From Neobacillus massiliamazoniensis (GTDB lineage: Bacteria; Bacillota; Bacilli; Bacillales; Cytobacillaceae): a stretch of 64,000 bases of DNA. Below the pieces are notes generated by a model. It was not told the DNA's origin, did not search any database, and saw only the letters and a program-made list of their open reading frames with translations. Shown here in pieces: positions 51,092 through 60,759 of the stretch (position 1 is the stretch's first letter; every line of letters begins with the position of its first letter). Made by a program: the position numbers and the translations under genes. The stretch spans positions 186,001-250,000 of the forward strand of contig NZ_CVRB01000003.1 of the NCBI RefSeq assembly GCF_001048695.1, read 5' to 3'.

Positions 51092-51160
51092 ATGAGGCAT
51101 CGAAAAAAAATAGTTCAATATTCAGAAATGACTATAAAAGAGGCTGGACTCCAATTCTAA
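51092..51160 (+). CDS. 22-codon leader ORF running into the hutH terminator
   Basis: ATG 51092 with ATAGGAG upstream. The frame (starting MRHRKKIVQYSEMTIKEAG) ends with TAA in the loop of a terminator whose 5-prime arm it encodes. Translation to the stop would disrupt the terminator and allow readthrough into hutH. It is not notably rich in histidine (one His). Confidence 0.45.
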   Translation: MRHRKKIVQYSEMTIKEAGLQF

Positions 51161-51190
51161 TCAGAATCGGAATCCAGCCTCTTTCTTTAT
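51136..51190 (+). terminator. Attenuator-like terminator upstream of hutH
   Basis: AAAGAGGCTGGA (51137-51148) pairs perfectly with TCCAGCCTCTTT (51173-51184), T-rich end. It lies between promoter and hutH start (51220). Confidence 0.8.
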
Positions 51191-51219
51191 TTTACTAAAG
51201 CATTAGAGGAGTGAGATAG

Positions 51220-52752
51220 ATGTTAACATTAACAGGTCAAAGTTTAACTTTAGAACAAATGAAGGAAGTTTTATACGATAATCAGAAGGTAAGAGCTTCA
51301 GAAAACAGTTTTGAGGCTGCCAGAAAGAGTAGGGAAGCCGTAGAAAGAATTGTTTCAGAATCAAAAGTCGTTTATGGAATTACAACGGGTTTTGGTAAGT
51401 TTAGTGATGTCCTTATTAATAAAGATCATGTTCAAGAACTTCAGCTTAATTTAATTCGTTCACATGCATGTGGAGTGGGTGAACCATTTCCTGAAGTTGT
51501 CGCAAAAGCAATGGTTCTCCTTCGCGCTAACGCACTTTTAAAGGGCTATTCTGGAATTAGACCGCTTGTTATTGAAAGGTTATTAGATTTAGTAAACAAG
51601 GATATTACCCCAGTGATTCCACAACAAGGTTCTCTTGGGGCAAGTGGAGACTTGGCACCGCTTTCACATTTGGCATTAGTGTTAATCGGAGAAGGAGAAG
51701 TATTCTATAAGGGAAATCGAGTGAGCTCACTTGAAGCATTTCAAAAAGAAGGAATCTTTCCAGTTACGCTTCAGGCAAAGGAAGGACTTGCTCTCATTAA
51801 TGGAACTCAAGCAATGACAGCAATGGGAGTGGTAAGCTATTTGGAGGCAGAACAACTTGCGTACCAAAGTGAGTTAATTTCCTCTATGACCATTGAAGGG
51901 CTAAATGGAATTATTGATGCCTTTGCTGAAGAAGTTCATATTGCACGAGGATACAAACAGCAAATAGATACAGCAGCGCGAATCCGCGGTTACTTAAGCG
52001 ATAGTCTATTAACGACGATGCAGGGAGAATTAAGAGTACAAGATGCTTATTCACTCCGATGCATCCCGCAAGTTCATGGTGCCACATGGCAAGCACTCGA
52101 TTATGTAAAAGAAAAATTAGAAATCGAGATGAATGCTGCAACGGATAATCCATTAATTTTTGATGATGGGGAGAAAGTAATCTCTGGGGGCAACTTCCAT
52201 GGCCAGCCAATTGCTTTTGCAATGGACTTTATGAAAATTGCAGTTGCGGAAATGGCCAATATATCAGAAAGAAGGATTGAACGATTAATCAATCCACAGT
52301 TAAATGATTTACCGCCATTTTTAAGCCCTGAGCAAGGCTTGCAATCAGGGGCTATGATCATGCAATATGTAGCTGCATCTCTTGTATCAGAAAACAAAAC
52401 TTTGGCACACCCGGCAAGTGTAGATTCTATTCCATCCTCAGCAAACCAAGAAGATCATGTGAGTATGGGAACGATCGGTTCAAGACACGCACATCAAATT
52501 ATTCAAAATACGAGAAGAGTTCTGGCCATTGAGATGATTTGTGCGATGCAGGCGGTTGAATACCGTGGAGTGGGAAAAATGGCAAGTACAACAAAGCGGT
52601 TTTATGATATAGGAAGATTAGTTGTTCCTTCCATTATAAAGGACCGGATTTTTTCTAAAGATATTGAAAATGCTGCTGAATGTTTGAAAACTATGGATTT
52701 GATAAAATTACTTCCGCAATTAAACGATGTAAAATCTACTAACCAATTGTAA
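51220..52752 (+). CDS. hutH: Histidine ammonia-lyase
   Basis: A 510-residue enzyme that converts histidine to urocanate and ammonia, first step of histidine use. ATG 51220 behind AGAGGAGTG. The electrophilic MIO cofactor forms from A141-S-G143 ([19 protein letters not shown]). Other conserved parts: [10 protein letters not shown] with the catalytic Tyr, TDNPLIF, and QEDHVSMG. Length matches Bacillus HutH (about 508). The usual partners hutU, hutI and hutG do not follow; instead there are short ORFs, HutD and a permease, so the rest of the pathway must be elsewhere. Control seems to combine a CodY-like box and a leader terminator. Confidence 0.93.
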   Translation: MLTLTGQSLTLEQMKEVLYDNQKVRASENSFEAARKSREAVERIVSESKVVYGITTGFGKFSDVLINKDHVQELQLNLIRSHACGVGEPFPEVVAKAMVLLRANALLKGYSGIRPLVIERLLDLVNKDITPVIPQQGSLGASGDLAPLSHLALVLIGEGEVFYKGNRVSSLEAFQKEGIFPVTLQAKEGLALINGTQAMTAMGVVSYLEAEQLAYQSELISSMTIEGLNGIIDAFAEEVHIARGYKQQIDTAARIRGYLSDSLLTTMQGELRVQDAYSLRCIPQVHGATWQALDYVKEKLEIEMNAATDNPLIFDDGEKVISGGNFHGQPIAFAMDFMKIAVAEMANISERRIERLINPQLNDLPPFLSPEQGLQSGAMIMQYVAASLVSENKTLAHPASVDSIPSSANQEDHVSMGTIGSRHAHQIIQNTRRVLAIEMICAMQAVEYRGVGKMASTTKRFYDIGRLVVPSIIKDRIFSKDIENAAECLKTMDLIKLLPQLNDVKSTNQL

Positions 52753-52798
52753 TAGAAATCATGGAATTGAAAGAAGTTTTATCTGAAATTCTCCGTTA

Positions 52799-52936
52799 AT
52801 GATTGGTTTTGGTATCCTCAGAACAATTCTTGACGGGGAAGCTGTTCATATTGATCGAGCATACAAAGAGCCCTATTGTTGCTTTCTTGCTTATGATGAT
52901 GGGTCTTACTATAGTTTTCGCTTACATTATATGTAA
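52799..52936 (+). CDS. Possible 45-residue peptide
   Basis: ATG 52799 frame reading MIGFGILRTILDGEAVHIDR and CCFLAYDDGSYYSFRLHYM. No clear ribosome site. The aromatic, non-random composition hints at a real or truncated protein, family unknown. Confidence 0.3.
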   Translation: MIGFGILRTILDGEAVHIDRAYKEPYCCFLAYDDGSYYSFRLHYM

Positions 52937-52975
52937 AGAAAGAAAAGTTATCTTTTATTTTGGAGGGGTTTTTTG

Positions 52976-53122
52976 ATGTGGGTAATCACTGTCTTTGCAA
53001 ATGAAAACACTACCATGTTTGAATTTGACACAGAAGAAGAAGCAAGAGAAGCTTTTAAGAAAATTTCAGGTTTTACGATTCTTACCGAGGTTGTTTATTT
53101 TAATGATCCTTGCTTCGCTTAA
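52976..53122 (+). CDS. Small conserved-looking protein, 48 residues
   Basis: ATG 52976 behind TGGAGGGG. Sequence MWVITVFANENTTMFEFDTE, EEAREAFKKISGFTILTEVV, YFNDPCFA: a compact alpha/beta mini-protein (beta strand, acidic helix, beta strand). It resembles short hypothetical proteins common in Bacillus genomes. Function unknown. The strong ribosome site and balanced composition support translation. Confidence 0.65.
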   Translation: MWVITVFANENTTMFEFDTEEEAREAFKKISGFTILTEVVYFNDPCFA

Positions 53123-53384
53123 AATCTTTACTTTATAGGTTCTGGTATAGAGCCTTCCAGTTATCGAGCAGAGAGGTACCCTCCTAAGGATACGACAATT
53201 GAAATTTGAAATGTAGTTATTGGGGGCAGTCAATTCATGGTGGCAGGACTATGTTTAGTAAAAGAGCTTAGATCCTAAGCAGCTTGATTTCGATTCGCCT
53301 TCACCTCTTTTGGAAGGTAAAATCGCCAAAGAGGTTCCAGGTACCTTCGTCTTAATTAAATTGATAGATATTTGGAGTGGAAAT

Positions 53385-53987
53385 ATGACTTATTCAATAA
53401 AACTTGTAAAAAAAAATGAACAAGCTACGAATTTATGGTCTAGTGGAAAAACAACGCAATTGGCTATTTATCCTGAAGATGCGGATTATAGTAAAAGGAA
53501 TTTCCAATGGCGCATTAGTACTGCTGATGTCGAAGTAGAAGAATCCCTATTTACGCATCTACCAGGTATCCAAAGAGTAATAATGATAATTGATGGTGAA
53601 ATGTATCTTGAGCATGAAGGAAAACATTCGGTGGTTTTGAAGCCTTTTGAGCAAGATCGCTTTGATGGTGGATGGACAACAAGAAGCAAAGGGATCGTTA
53701 AGGATTTTAATTTAATGTTATCAGAGGGATGGGATGGAGGGCTTACCTGCATTCAGGTTAATAAGGATATTCAAGATTTAATATTGGATTCGACAGGAAA
53801 GGCAGAGGTTTTTTATTGTGTTGAAGGAATGGTAAGAGTTGAAATAGGTGAAGAAGAGCCTTTATTTTTCGAAAAAGGTGATACATTGATTATTATGAGG
53901 GAGAATTTATCTGAAGAAATGAGTATTAAGTTTTGTAATAAAATTAAAAAAGAGGTTTCTATTATTAGAGCAAGCATTGTTGATTAA
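53385..53987 (+). CDS. hutD: HutD/Ves family protein
   Basis: A 200-residue bicupin protein from ATG 53385 (GGAGTGG upstream; the longer frame from 53310 has no ribosome site). Family marks: SSGKTTQLAIYPEDADYSKR then FQWRISTADVEVEESLFTHL and PGIQRVIMIIDGEMYLEHEG in the first cupin, and FDGGWTTRSKG then DFNLMLSEGWDGG. HutD limits or tunes histidine breakdown in pseudomonads, by an unclear mechanism, possibly by binding formylglutamate or urocanate. Placement two small ORFs after hutH supports a role in histidine use. Confidence 0.85.
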   Translation: MTYSIKLVKKNEQATNLWSSGKTTQLAIYPEDADYSKRNFQWRISTADVEVEESLFTHLPGIQRVIMIIDGEMYLEHEGKHSVVLKPFEQDRFDGGWTTRSKGIVKDFNLMLSEGWDGGLTCIQVNKDIQDLILDSTGKAEVFYCVEGMVRVEIGEEEPLFFEKGDTLIIMRENLSEEMSIKFCNKIKKEVSIIRASIVD

Positions 53988-54159
53988 TACCAGGAGGCCT
54001 GATTCTCAGGACGGTAAATCTCTTTGAAATGTGTCATTATGTTAGCACCTACCTATCATTTGTCTTAAATTTTAAATTAGAGGTATCGCCAACATTTCGG
54101 AATTTTGTACGTTAAGGGGTTACGACAATGGTGTTACCCCCTAAATATAATTTTTTGCA

Positions 54160-54334
54160 TATTGAAGCAAAAAACTTACGATTATACCTATCGTTATCTG
54201 AATATTCTTATTAGCTTTTATTTGGTACAAAAACTGCATATCAACTGAGGGCGCTTATGAAGTTATTTAGGTTAATAAAATTAACTGCTAGATATTTTTA
54301 GACATGTTGAAGAAAATTTTGTAAGTGCTTTCAC
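54160..54334 (+). repeat. Direct repeat upstream of the permease, copy 1
   Basis: About 175 bases repeated at 54349-54523 with 189-base spacing and roughly ten differences. Ends in the cre-like TGTAAGTGCTTTCA (54320-54333). Confidence 0.85.
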
Positions 54335-54348
54335 AAAAAAAGGGAATA

Positions 54349-54523
54349 TATTGAAGCAAAAAACTTACGATTATACCTATTGTTATCTGAGTATTCTTAT
54401 TAGTTTTTATTTGGTACAAAAATTGCATATCAACTGAGGGCGCTTATGGAGTTATTTAGGTTAATAAAATTAACTGCTAGATATTCTTATACATGTTAAA
54501 GAAAATTTTGTAAGTGCTTTCAC
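54349..54523 (+). repeat. Direct repeat upstream of the permease, copy 2
   Basis: Second copy, ending 34 bases before the permease start. It keeps the cre-like TGTAAGTGCTTTCA at 54509-54522. Duplication of a control region, not of coding DNA. Confidence 0.85.
54509..54522. promoter_or_regulatory. cre-like site (CcpA), proximal copy
   Basis: TGTAAGTGCTTTCA differs from the CcpA consensus TGWAANCGNTNWCA at one central base (TG for CG). The distal copy is 54320-54333. Located close to the ribosome site, it would act as a roadblock or overlap the start of transcription. Confidence 0.5.
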
Positions 54524-54556
54524 GAGGAGGAAACAAACGAACAAAGGGAGGATGAA

Positions 54557-56053
54557 GTGAGTATGAATTTATCTCAACAAAAATTGGACGTTGCAGAGCA
54601 ATCGCCTCAAGAAGAAAAAAAGTTAAAACGAGCTTTGAAATCTCGGCATTTAACGATGATTTCGATTGGAGGGGCAATCGGAACAGGATTATTTCTCGGA
54701 AGCGGTGCGGCTATTTCCCAAGCAGGACCGGGAGGGGCATTGTTTGCTTATCTATTTATCGGGGCAATGGTGTACTTTGTCATGACAAGCTTAGGGGAAC
54801 TATCTGCCTTTATGCCGACAAGCGGTGCATTCAGCACATACGGGACCAAATTTATTGACCCGGCATTTGGTTTTGCTCTGGGATGGACATATTGGTTCAG
54901 TTGGGCTATGACCATTGCCGTAGAGTTAACTGCCTCAACGATGGTGATGAAATTCTGGTTTCCGCATAGTCCATCATTCATATGGAGTCTTTCATTTTTA
55001 GCCTTAATTTTTCTATTAAACTATTTATCCGTTAAGGGGTATGGTGAAGGGGAATATTGGTTTTCCATTATTAAAGTGGCTGCGATTATTATCTTTATTG
55101 TCATTGGGCTGCTAATGATTGTTGGAATTATGGGCGGACAAGCAATCGGATTTAAAAACTTTACAGTAGGAAAGGCGCCTTTTAGTGGTGGTATACTTGG
55201 CACTTTTGCGATTTTCCTTGCTGCAGGATTCTCTTTTCAAGGTACGGAAATTGTTGGGGTTGCTGCTGGCGAAAGTGAAAACCCTGCTAAAACGATACCG
55301 AAGGCTGTTAAAAGTATTTTCTGGAGAATCCTCATCTTTTACGTATTGGCAATTTTTGTAGTAGGGCTCATTATCCCCTACAACAACCCAGATTTGCTAA
55401 GTAATGATATTATGGTTAGTCCATTCACGCTTGTATTTAAAAAGGCTGGGCTTGCCTTTGCAGCGGGACTTATGAACGCTGTCATTTTAACAGCCATTTT
55501 GTCGGCAGGGAATTCAAGCCTATATGCTTCAACTCGGATGTTATATGCCATGGCAAAAGAAGGACAGGCGCCGAGGATTTTTGCAAAACTTAATAAGCGT
55601 GGTGTTCCTTTTGCAGCCATTATTTTAACCACGCTTATAGGCATGCTTGCCTTTTTATCTTCCATCTTTGGTGATGGCGTTGTGTATATATGGTTAATGA
55701 ATGCAGTCGGCATTACAGGCTTTATTTTCTGGCTTGGAATTTCTGTGTGCCACTATCGGTTCCGCAAAGCATATGTTGCTCAAGGTTATTCGCTTGATAA
55801 GCTGCCTTATCGGGCAAAATGGTATCCATTTGGACCAATCTTTGCGCTTGCTGTTGGTTTACTCGTCACTTTAGGCCAAAACTATCAGGCGTTTCTTGCA
55901 GACAAAATTGATTGGGGCAGCGTAATTGCCTCCTATCTTGGCATTCCTCTATTCCTTTGCTTATGGTTTGGCTTTAAGTTCATAAAGAAAACAAAGGTAG
56001 TAAAACTGGAAGAATGCGAATTTGATTTTGACTATGCGAAAAAACATGATTGA
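54557..56053 (+). CDS. APC superfamily amino acid permease (AAT family)
   Basis: A 498-residue permease with 12 helices. GTG 54557 and ATG 54563 are both possible behind GGGAGG. The first helix carries the substrate motif ISIGGAIGTGLFLGSGAAIS, and FSFQGTEIVGVAAGESENPA is the consensus amphipathic region of the AAT family. N-terminal 30 residues are charged and cytoplasmic. The subfamily includes lysine, GABA, histidine and aromatic transporters. With hutH and hutD upstream, a histidine permease is the tempting reading, but it has its own duplicated control region with cre-like sites. Confidence 0.85.
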   Translation: MSMNLSQQKLDVAEQSPQEEKKLKRALKSRHLTMISIGGAIGTGLFLGSGAAISQAGPGGALFAYLFIGAMVYFVMTSLGELSAFMPTSGAFSTYGTKFIDPAFGFALGWTYWFSWAMTIAVELTASTMVMKFWFPHSPSFIWSLSFLALIFLLNYLSVKGYGEGEYWFSIIKVAAIIIFIVIGLLMIVGIMGGQAIGFKNFTVGKAPFSGGILGTFAIFLAAGFSFQGTEIVGVAAGESENPAKTIPKAVKSIFWRILIFYVLAIFVVGLIIPYNNPDLLSNDIMVSPFTLVFKKAGLAFAAGLMNAVILTAILSAGNSSLYASTRMLYAMAKEGQAPRIFAKLNKRGVPFAAIILTTLIGMLAFLSSIFGDGVVYIWLMNAVGITGFIFWLGISVCHYRFRKAYVAQGYSLDKLPYRAKWYPFGPIFALAVGLLVTLGQNYQAFLADKIDWGSVIASYLGIPLFLCLWFGFKFIKKTKVVKLEECEFDFDYAKKHD

Positions 56054-56765
56054 TCATTTTTAGGATAGGGAGTCCCGATTTTGGGACTCCTTTTACATAT
56101 ATATGGGGTACGGCAAGAATTCGTTCTTTTTGGGGCCACTCATAAACAAGAGAAATTTTTTTATAGAAGGCTTAGTGACAAGGTTCTTGCTCTAGACCGC
56201 AAATTAAATAGGCCCAGTAATAGCGTTGCTGGGGTTTGAGTGTAAGTTCACAATCAAATTCAAGGAGGAAATAAAAATGAACAAGGTACAAACTATACGA
56301 AAGTAGGAAAGTCCATAAGTGGTGATTAATTTTTGTTTATCAATTGGGTTATTGCAGGATGCATAAAATTCTCCTTATTTATGCATCGATCAGGCCTCGT
56401 AAAAAGCTGGAAACGTTGATTTTTTAATATCTATAAAATCATTCATAACAATAAAAAACGTGATAATTCTAAATCATCATTGAGAACTAAATATGATACT
56501 TACTTCTTCAACCGGTGCATTACTTTAATTAAATACGGCTCCTTTTCGTGTGTAGCTCTACACTTTGGTTTTATTTTTGAGTAGTAACATTGTGACCAAG
56601 TGCAATCTACAATTAAAGACTGTTGCGATTTAGAGTTTTTACATGGATTCAAAAAAATTTAATTTCCTACAATAAAAATGTTGATATTAATTATTGAATG
56701 ATGTTATAATTATTAATTTGCTAAAAAATTACCTGTATGTTATACTTAATAAGGTTTCAAATTTG
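56054..56765. other. Gap between permease and carD-like gene
   Basis: Holds a 9-codon frame (MNKVQTIRK) behind a good AAGGAGG at about 56265, probably a gene remnant or leader, and a degenerate family A repeat at 56505-56570 (CTTCAACCGGTGCATTACTT). Nothing else recognised. Confidence 0.45.
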
Positions 56766-56777
56766 GAGGTGTTCTAG

Positions 56778-57254
56778 ATGTTTCATGTTGGTGATTCCAT
56801 CGTTTATCCAATGCAGGGTGCCGGTGTTATTGAAGCAATAGTAGAAAAGGAAATTCTAGGCGAGAATCATAGGTATTATTTGATAAAAATGCCAATCAGG
56901 GACATGCAAGTAATGATTCCTATTGTCAAAGTAAAAAAATCACGGATTCGCTTAGTTGCCAATATACCTACACTTGAACACGTATTGAACATTTTTCAAT
57001 ACGGGCAAACAGATACAACACTTTCAATGAAAGAAAGATACAAGATTAATGCGGAAAAGTTGAGAACAGGTAATATTCAAGATGGTGCAGAAGTTGTACG
57101 AGATTTAATGCGCTTAAACAAAAAGAAAGCTCTCAATTCAAGCGAAAAGCAAATGCTAGAGAGCGCACGGAAGATTTTCATTAGTGAACTGGGCATAATT
57201 AGAGGGATCACTGATAATCAGGCAAAAGATTTGTTAAATAAAATGGTTGGATGA
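56778..57254 (+). CDS. CarD family transcription regulator (CdnL/YdeB-like)
   Basis: A 158-residue protein, ATG 56778 behind TTGGAGG. N-terminal Tudor-like RNA polymerase interaction domain (MFHVGDSIVYPMQGAGVIEA, residues 1-60), then a helical DNA-binding domain (YKINAEKLRTGNIQDGAEVV, RDLMRLNKKKALNSSEKQML). CarD proteins stabilise promoter open complexes by binding the RNA polymerase beta subunit. Bacillus YdeB is of the same size. Monocistronic, though the next gene starts 80 bases later in the same direction. Confidence 0.88.
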   Translation: MFHVGDSIVYPMQGAGVIEAIVEKEILGENHRYYLIKMPIRDMQVMIPIVKVKKSRIRLVANIPTLEHVLNIFQYGQTDTTLSMKERYKINAEKLRTGNIQDGAEVVRDLMRLNKKKALNSSEKQMLESARKIFISELGIIRGITDNQAKDLLNKMVG

Positions 57255-57334
57255 GTGCCTTTTTTTAATATGACCTAAAATGCTTCTGTCTTTAAATTAG
57301 CTAAAGTTACTTTAAAACCAGGGGGAATAATTTT

Positions 57335-57973
57335 TTGGCAAACACTCATACATTCTCCAAGGGAGAAGAAATTGCGAATTCTATTAGCCATGGGGTAGCA
57401 GCACTTTTAAGTGTTGCAGCATTGGTTATATTAATTGCTTTATCAACTGTTCATGGAAATGCATGGCAAATCGTTAGTTTTACGGTTTTCGGAACAACAA
57501 TGTTACTTCTATATACTTGTTCTACTCTTGTACATGCACTTCCACCTGGTAAAGCAAAAGATATTTTTGAAATTCTTGATCATTCCGCCATTTACTTTTT
57601 TATAGCAGGATCCTATACACCCTATTTGTTTCTAGTGATTAAAGGTTGGGAATCTTGGACTTTATTTGGAGTCGTATGGGGATTGGCGATTATTGGTACA
57701 GTCCTTAAGTGCTTCTTTGTTAAAAAATTTTTGGTAACATCAACAATTTTATATGTCATTATGGGCTGGCTCATTGTGATTGTTTGGGACCCCATTACAA
57801 GCGCAATCCAACCAGAAGGAATAATCCTTTTAGTATCAGGTGGTATTTTCTATACTATAGGATCCGTGTTTTATGTTTGGAGAGGTTTTAGGTATCATCA
57901 TGCTATATGGCACATTTTCGTCATTGCTGGTTCGGCAGCTCACTTTTTTGCGGTATTATGGTATTTAATTTAG
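57335..57973 (+). CDS. Hemolysin III family membrane protein (TrhA/YplQ-like)
   Basis: A 212-residue, seven-helix protein of the PAQR superfamily. TTG 57335 behind CAGGGGGAA. Family features: EEIANSISHGVAALLSVAAL with the conserved Ser/His, ILDHSAIYFFIAGSYTPYLF with the Asp-His pair, and the final HHAIWHIFVIAGSAAHFFAV with three histidines, together a zinc site as in PAQR hydrolases. Bacterial members affect membrane lipid homeostasis rather than lysing cells. Confidence 0.9.
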   Translation: MANTHTFSKGEEIANSISHGVAALLSVAALVILIALSTVHGNAWQIVSFTVFGTTMLLLYTCSTLVHALPPGKAKDIFEILDHSAIYFFIAGSYTPYLFLVIKGWESWTLFGVVWGLAIIGTVLKCFFVKKFLVTSTILYVIMGWLIVIVWDPITSAIQPEGIILLVSGGIFYTIGSVFYVWRGFRYHHAIWHIFVIAGSAAHFFAVLWYLI

Positions 57974-58080
57974 TGGATTTTAGGATAGTCCTTGTTGTTC
58001 ATTAGATTAAAGAACTATCTCAGTATGCATCCGAATTAATGGGTGTTTTTTATTGGGGGAAAACAAAACAGGACCCATCC

Positions 58081-58209
58081 GGGGTTGTTGACAAATAAAG
58101 GCCCAAAGCAAAAAGAAGACAAATCACTACAGTATTTAGTGGTTCGTCTTCTTTTTTATTACTATATTTTGTGCCTTGGAGTACCAAAAAGCAGTTTGTC
58201 AACAGCCCC
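58081..58209. mobile_element. MITE-like element, 129 bp, with 4-bp target duplication
   Basis: Terminal inverted repeats GGGGTTGTTGACAAA (58081-58095) and TTTGTCAACAGCCCC (58195-58209), one mismatch in 15. Both ends are flanked by ATCC (58077-58080 and 58210-58213). The interior folds into a further hairpin with T-run (GAAGAC-AATCACTA / TAGTGGTT-GTCTTC). No coding capacity. Confidence 0.75.
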
Positions 58210-58467
58210 ATCCGTTTACTTTTAATAACACAAAAAGAGAAATAATTTAACATAAGAAAAAACCAAAAATTAGATGAAAGGAGTTGACTTAATGATCCTA
58301 AGATAAGTACATTCTAATAGTCAGAAATTTCGATTTCTTTATTTCGCTACTTCATTCCTGTATATCCCTCGCATCCTTCTAAACGGTGAACCCAGCCAAA
58401 AAAGGAGCGAATTGGAACGGCTTGCATCTGCCTATTACTATTAATGGAATAATCACCAAAAGCGTAA
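58210..58467. other. Gap right of the MITE
   Basis: No supported gene. A ribosome-site-like GAAAGGAG at about 58275 is followed by only a three-codon frame (ATGATCCTAAGATAA), perhaps a remnant. Confidence 0.4.
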
Positions 58468-58562
58468 GATTGTGAAGAGTTACACTTAAACTATCGAGAT
58501 ACTTGAGTTCAAGAAGGATTGCAGTCACAGGATCCTTATTTCTTATTCGAATAACGGAGTTT
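58468..58562. repeat. Dispersed intergenic repeat, family A, full copy
   Basis: GATTGTGAAGAGTTACACTT, AAACTATCGAGATACTTGAG, TTCAAGAAGGATTGCAGTCA, CAGGATCCTTATTTCTTATT, CGAATAACGGAG. Core GGATTGCAG...GGATCC as in the 12087 and 33907 copies. Confidence 0.65.
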
Positions 58563-58786
58563 TGTTGATAAAGCACATACCTTCGTATTGTCTATTTACT
58601 GGTATAAACTTTAATTATTAACAAATAATCATCTTATTACAAACTTTTTTTGTCAATTATTATCGTGTAAACAGGGATGTCTGCCTTTCTTTCCTAATTA
58701 GCTTGTAAAAATAATACATATGTGCATTCTATCAAGTCGTTAAGTCCAATATAAAAAATAGTAAACAAATAGAAGGGGATTGAAGT

Positions 58787-60229
58787 ATGACAACATTTCA
58801 TGAAATGGGCATTAGTGAACCCATTCAAAGAGCGATTACGGATATGGGATTTGAAGAAGCATCTCCTATTCAAGAAAAAGCAATTCCCATGGCTTTGACA
58901 GGGAAGGACATTATTGGTCAAGCACAAACAGGTACAGGAAAGACAGCTGCATTCGCCATACCGATCTTGGAGAAAGTGGATACGAGCAAAAAATATGTTC
59001 AGGCGATTGCAATTGCACCGACAAGAGAATTAGCTATTCAGGTTTCAGAAGAGATCAATCGGCTTGCGAAATACGTGGGCATATCTTCTCTCCCTATTTA
59101 TGGAGGGCAGTCAATTGACCGCCAAATCAAAGCATTAAAAAAGGTCCCACACATTATTACGGGAACACCTGGAAGACTTTTGGACCACATTCAACGTAAA
59201 ACGTTGAAGTTAGATCGCATCTCAGTGGTGGTACTGGATGAAGCTGATGAAATGTTAGATATGGGCTTTCTAGAGGATATTGAACGAATCCTCAAAGAGA
59301 CCCCTGAAGAAAAACAAACCTTGCTGTTCTCTGCAACCATGCCCAAACCGATTCAAAATCTTGCGGAAAGGTTTATGAACGATCCGGAGTTAGTAAAGAT
59401 AAAAGCGAAGGAAGTTACCTCTCCATCGGTAAAGCAAATATTTTATGAGGTTAATGAACGAGATAAATTTGAAGTGCTTTGCCGTTTGCTAGACGTGGAT
59501 AACCCAGAATTAGCCGTAATTTTTGGAAGAACAAAAAGACGCGTGGATGAATTAAGTGATGCATTGAATAAAAGAGGGTATCTTGCTGATGGGCTACACG
59601 GAGATTTAAATCAACGACAGCGAGATGTGGTGATGAATAAATTTCGTGAGGGAAACATTGATATTTTGGTTGCGACCGATGTGGCTGCGAGAGGAATTGA
59701 TGTTTCAGGGGTTACCCACGTCTACAATTTTGACATTCCTCAAGACCCGGAAAGTTATGTTCACCGAATCGGAAGAACGGGGCGAGCAGGTAAGACAGGG
59801 TTGGCTATTACATTTGCTACACCGAGGGAAACCGGACAGATTCACAGTATTGAAAAAGCCTCGAAAGGAAAGATCCAGCGCAAATCAATACCGACGGTAG
59901 CAGAGGCAAGGGAGTCTATACAGAGAGCCGCAACAGAAAAGATGATTCAATTGGTTGAAAAGGAGGAATACAAACAGTTTAAACAAGCAGCAAGCGAATT
60001 GCTAGAACAATACGATTCGATAGCGTTAGTTTCAATTGCCTTGAAATTGTTGTCGAAGGAACAGAGGGATGTTCCCGTTCAGCTAACGTCCGAGACACCG
60101 CGATATGCAAATAAGCCTAAAATAAAGGCACAAGAGAAAACAAGGAGAAACTATAAAGGGAATAGGGAATTTGCGGGAAAAGGGGCAATTGGTAAGCAGA
60201 GATCCTCTCGAAAAAAGAAAGGATTATGA
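58787..60229 (+). CDS. cshA: DEAD-box RNA helicase (CshA-like)
   Basis: A 480-residue ATP-dependent RNA helicase, ATG 58787 behind AAGGGGA. All motifs are in order: Q motif ([10 protein letters not shown]), I AQTGTGKT, Ia [10 protein letters not shown], Ib [50 protein letters not shown]. The C-terminal tail is basic ([20 protein letters not shown]), as in CshA, which works in mRNA decay and ribosome assembly in the cold. No DbpA-type 23S-specific domain is seen. The nearby cold shock protein and S1-domain gene fit an RNA-handling group but are separate units. Confidence 0.92.
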   Translation: MTTFHEMGISEPIQRAITDMGFEEASPIQEKAIPMALTGKDIIGQAQTGTGKTAAFAIPILEKVDTSKKYVQAIAIAPTRELAIQVSEEINRLAKYVGISSLPIYGGQSIDRQIKALKKVPHIITGTPGRLLDHIQRKTLKLDRISVVVLDEADEMLDMGFLEDIERILKETPEEKQTLLFSATMPKPIQNLAERFMNDPELVKIKAKEVTSPSVKQIFYEVNERDKFEVLCRLLDVDNPELAVIFGRTKRRVDELSDALNKRGYLADGLHGDLNQRQRDVVMNKFREGNIDILVATDVAARGIDVSGVTHVYNFDIPQDPESYVHRIGRTGRAGKTGLAITFATPRETGQIHSIEKASKGKIQRKSIPTVAEARESIQRAATEKMIQLVEKEEYKQFKQAASELLEQYDSIALVSIALKLLSKEQRDVPVQLTSETPRYANKPKIKAQEKTRRNYKGNREFAGKGAIGKQRSSRKKKGL

Positions 60230-60600
60230 TATTAATGGACGAAAACAGCCCAGATATAATTAGAGAAGCATTATGCGACAGAGGATGAGTATTATTGGGT
60301 ATGCATTGGTTGCTACAATGATCTTAAAGGGCACTTTGTTCCTATGCGCATTAAAATCACCCATGTTTGTAATAAATATCCTTTACTTGGAAAAGCTATT
60401 TAGGGATATTCTGTATCACACCGCTCTTTTTAAATGTATCCGTATCCCCAATCCAACAGTCAGCTACGGATACATCTTCTAATCACCGTGATAATACACA
60501 ATAAATAAAAAATATCTTGAATATAATTATAATGGTGATAGTCAAAATCTGAACATTTAATAATCGCTACTTCGGTGGCAGAACATATACATCTTAATAG
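60230..60600. other. Gap after the helicase gene
   Basis: A 69-codon frame at 60273-60482 lacks a ribosome site and a recognisable domain; I do not call it. No clear terminator seen directly after the helicase. Confidence 0.4.
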
Positions 60601-60609
60601 TTAGGATCC

Positions 60610-60638
60610 TTGCAAACACATTCGAAAGATGCTATTCT
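60610..60638 (+). promoter_or_regulatory. Promoter of the cold shock gene
   Basis: TTGCAA (60610-60615), 17-base spacer, TATTCT (60633-60638). It gives a leader of about 115 bases before ATG 60760, as expected for cold-regulated csp mRNAs whose leaders refold with temperature. Confidence 0.6.
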
Positions 60639-60759
60639 TTAAAATAATTATTTTTGTTCGGTGTAAAGGATAGCATATGTAAAGCTTTTCGTCTTGATAA
60701 TCACTGAGAGCAAGGATAGTATTACATTGTGTGTATTTACACACTAGGAGGCAACACAA

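Noticed and set aside
54160..54523. Direct repeats considered as a CRISPR array or transposon ends
   Set aside because: Only two long copies with a 15-base gap, no inverted ends and no spacers; a simple control-region duplication fits better.
60273..60482. 69-codon ORF after the helicase gene
   Set aside because: No ribosome site and no recognisable domain.
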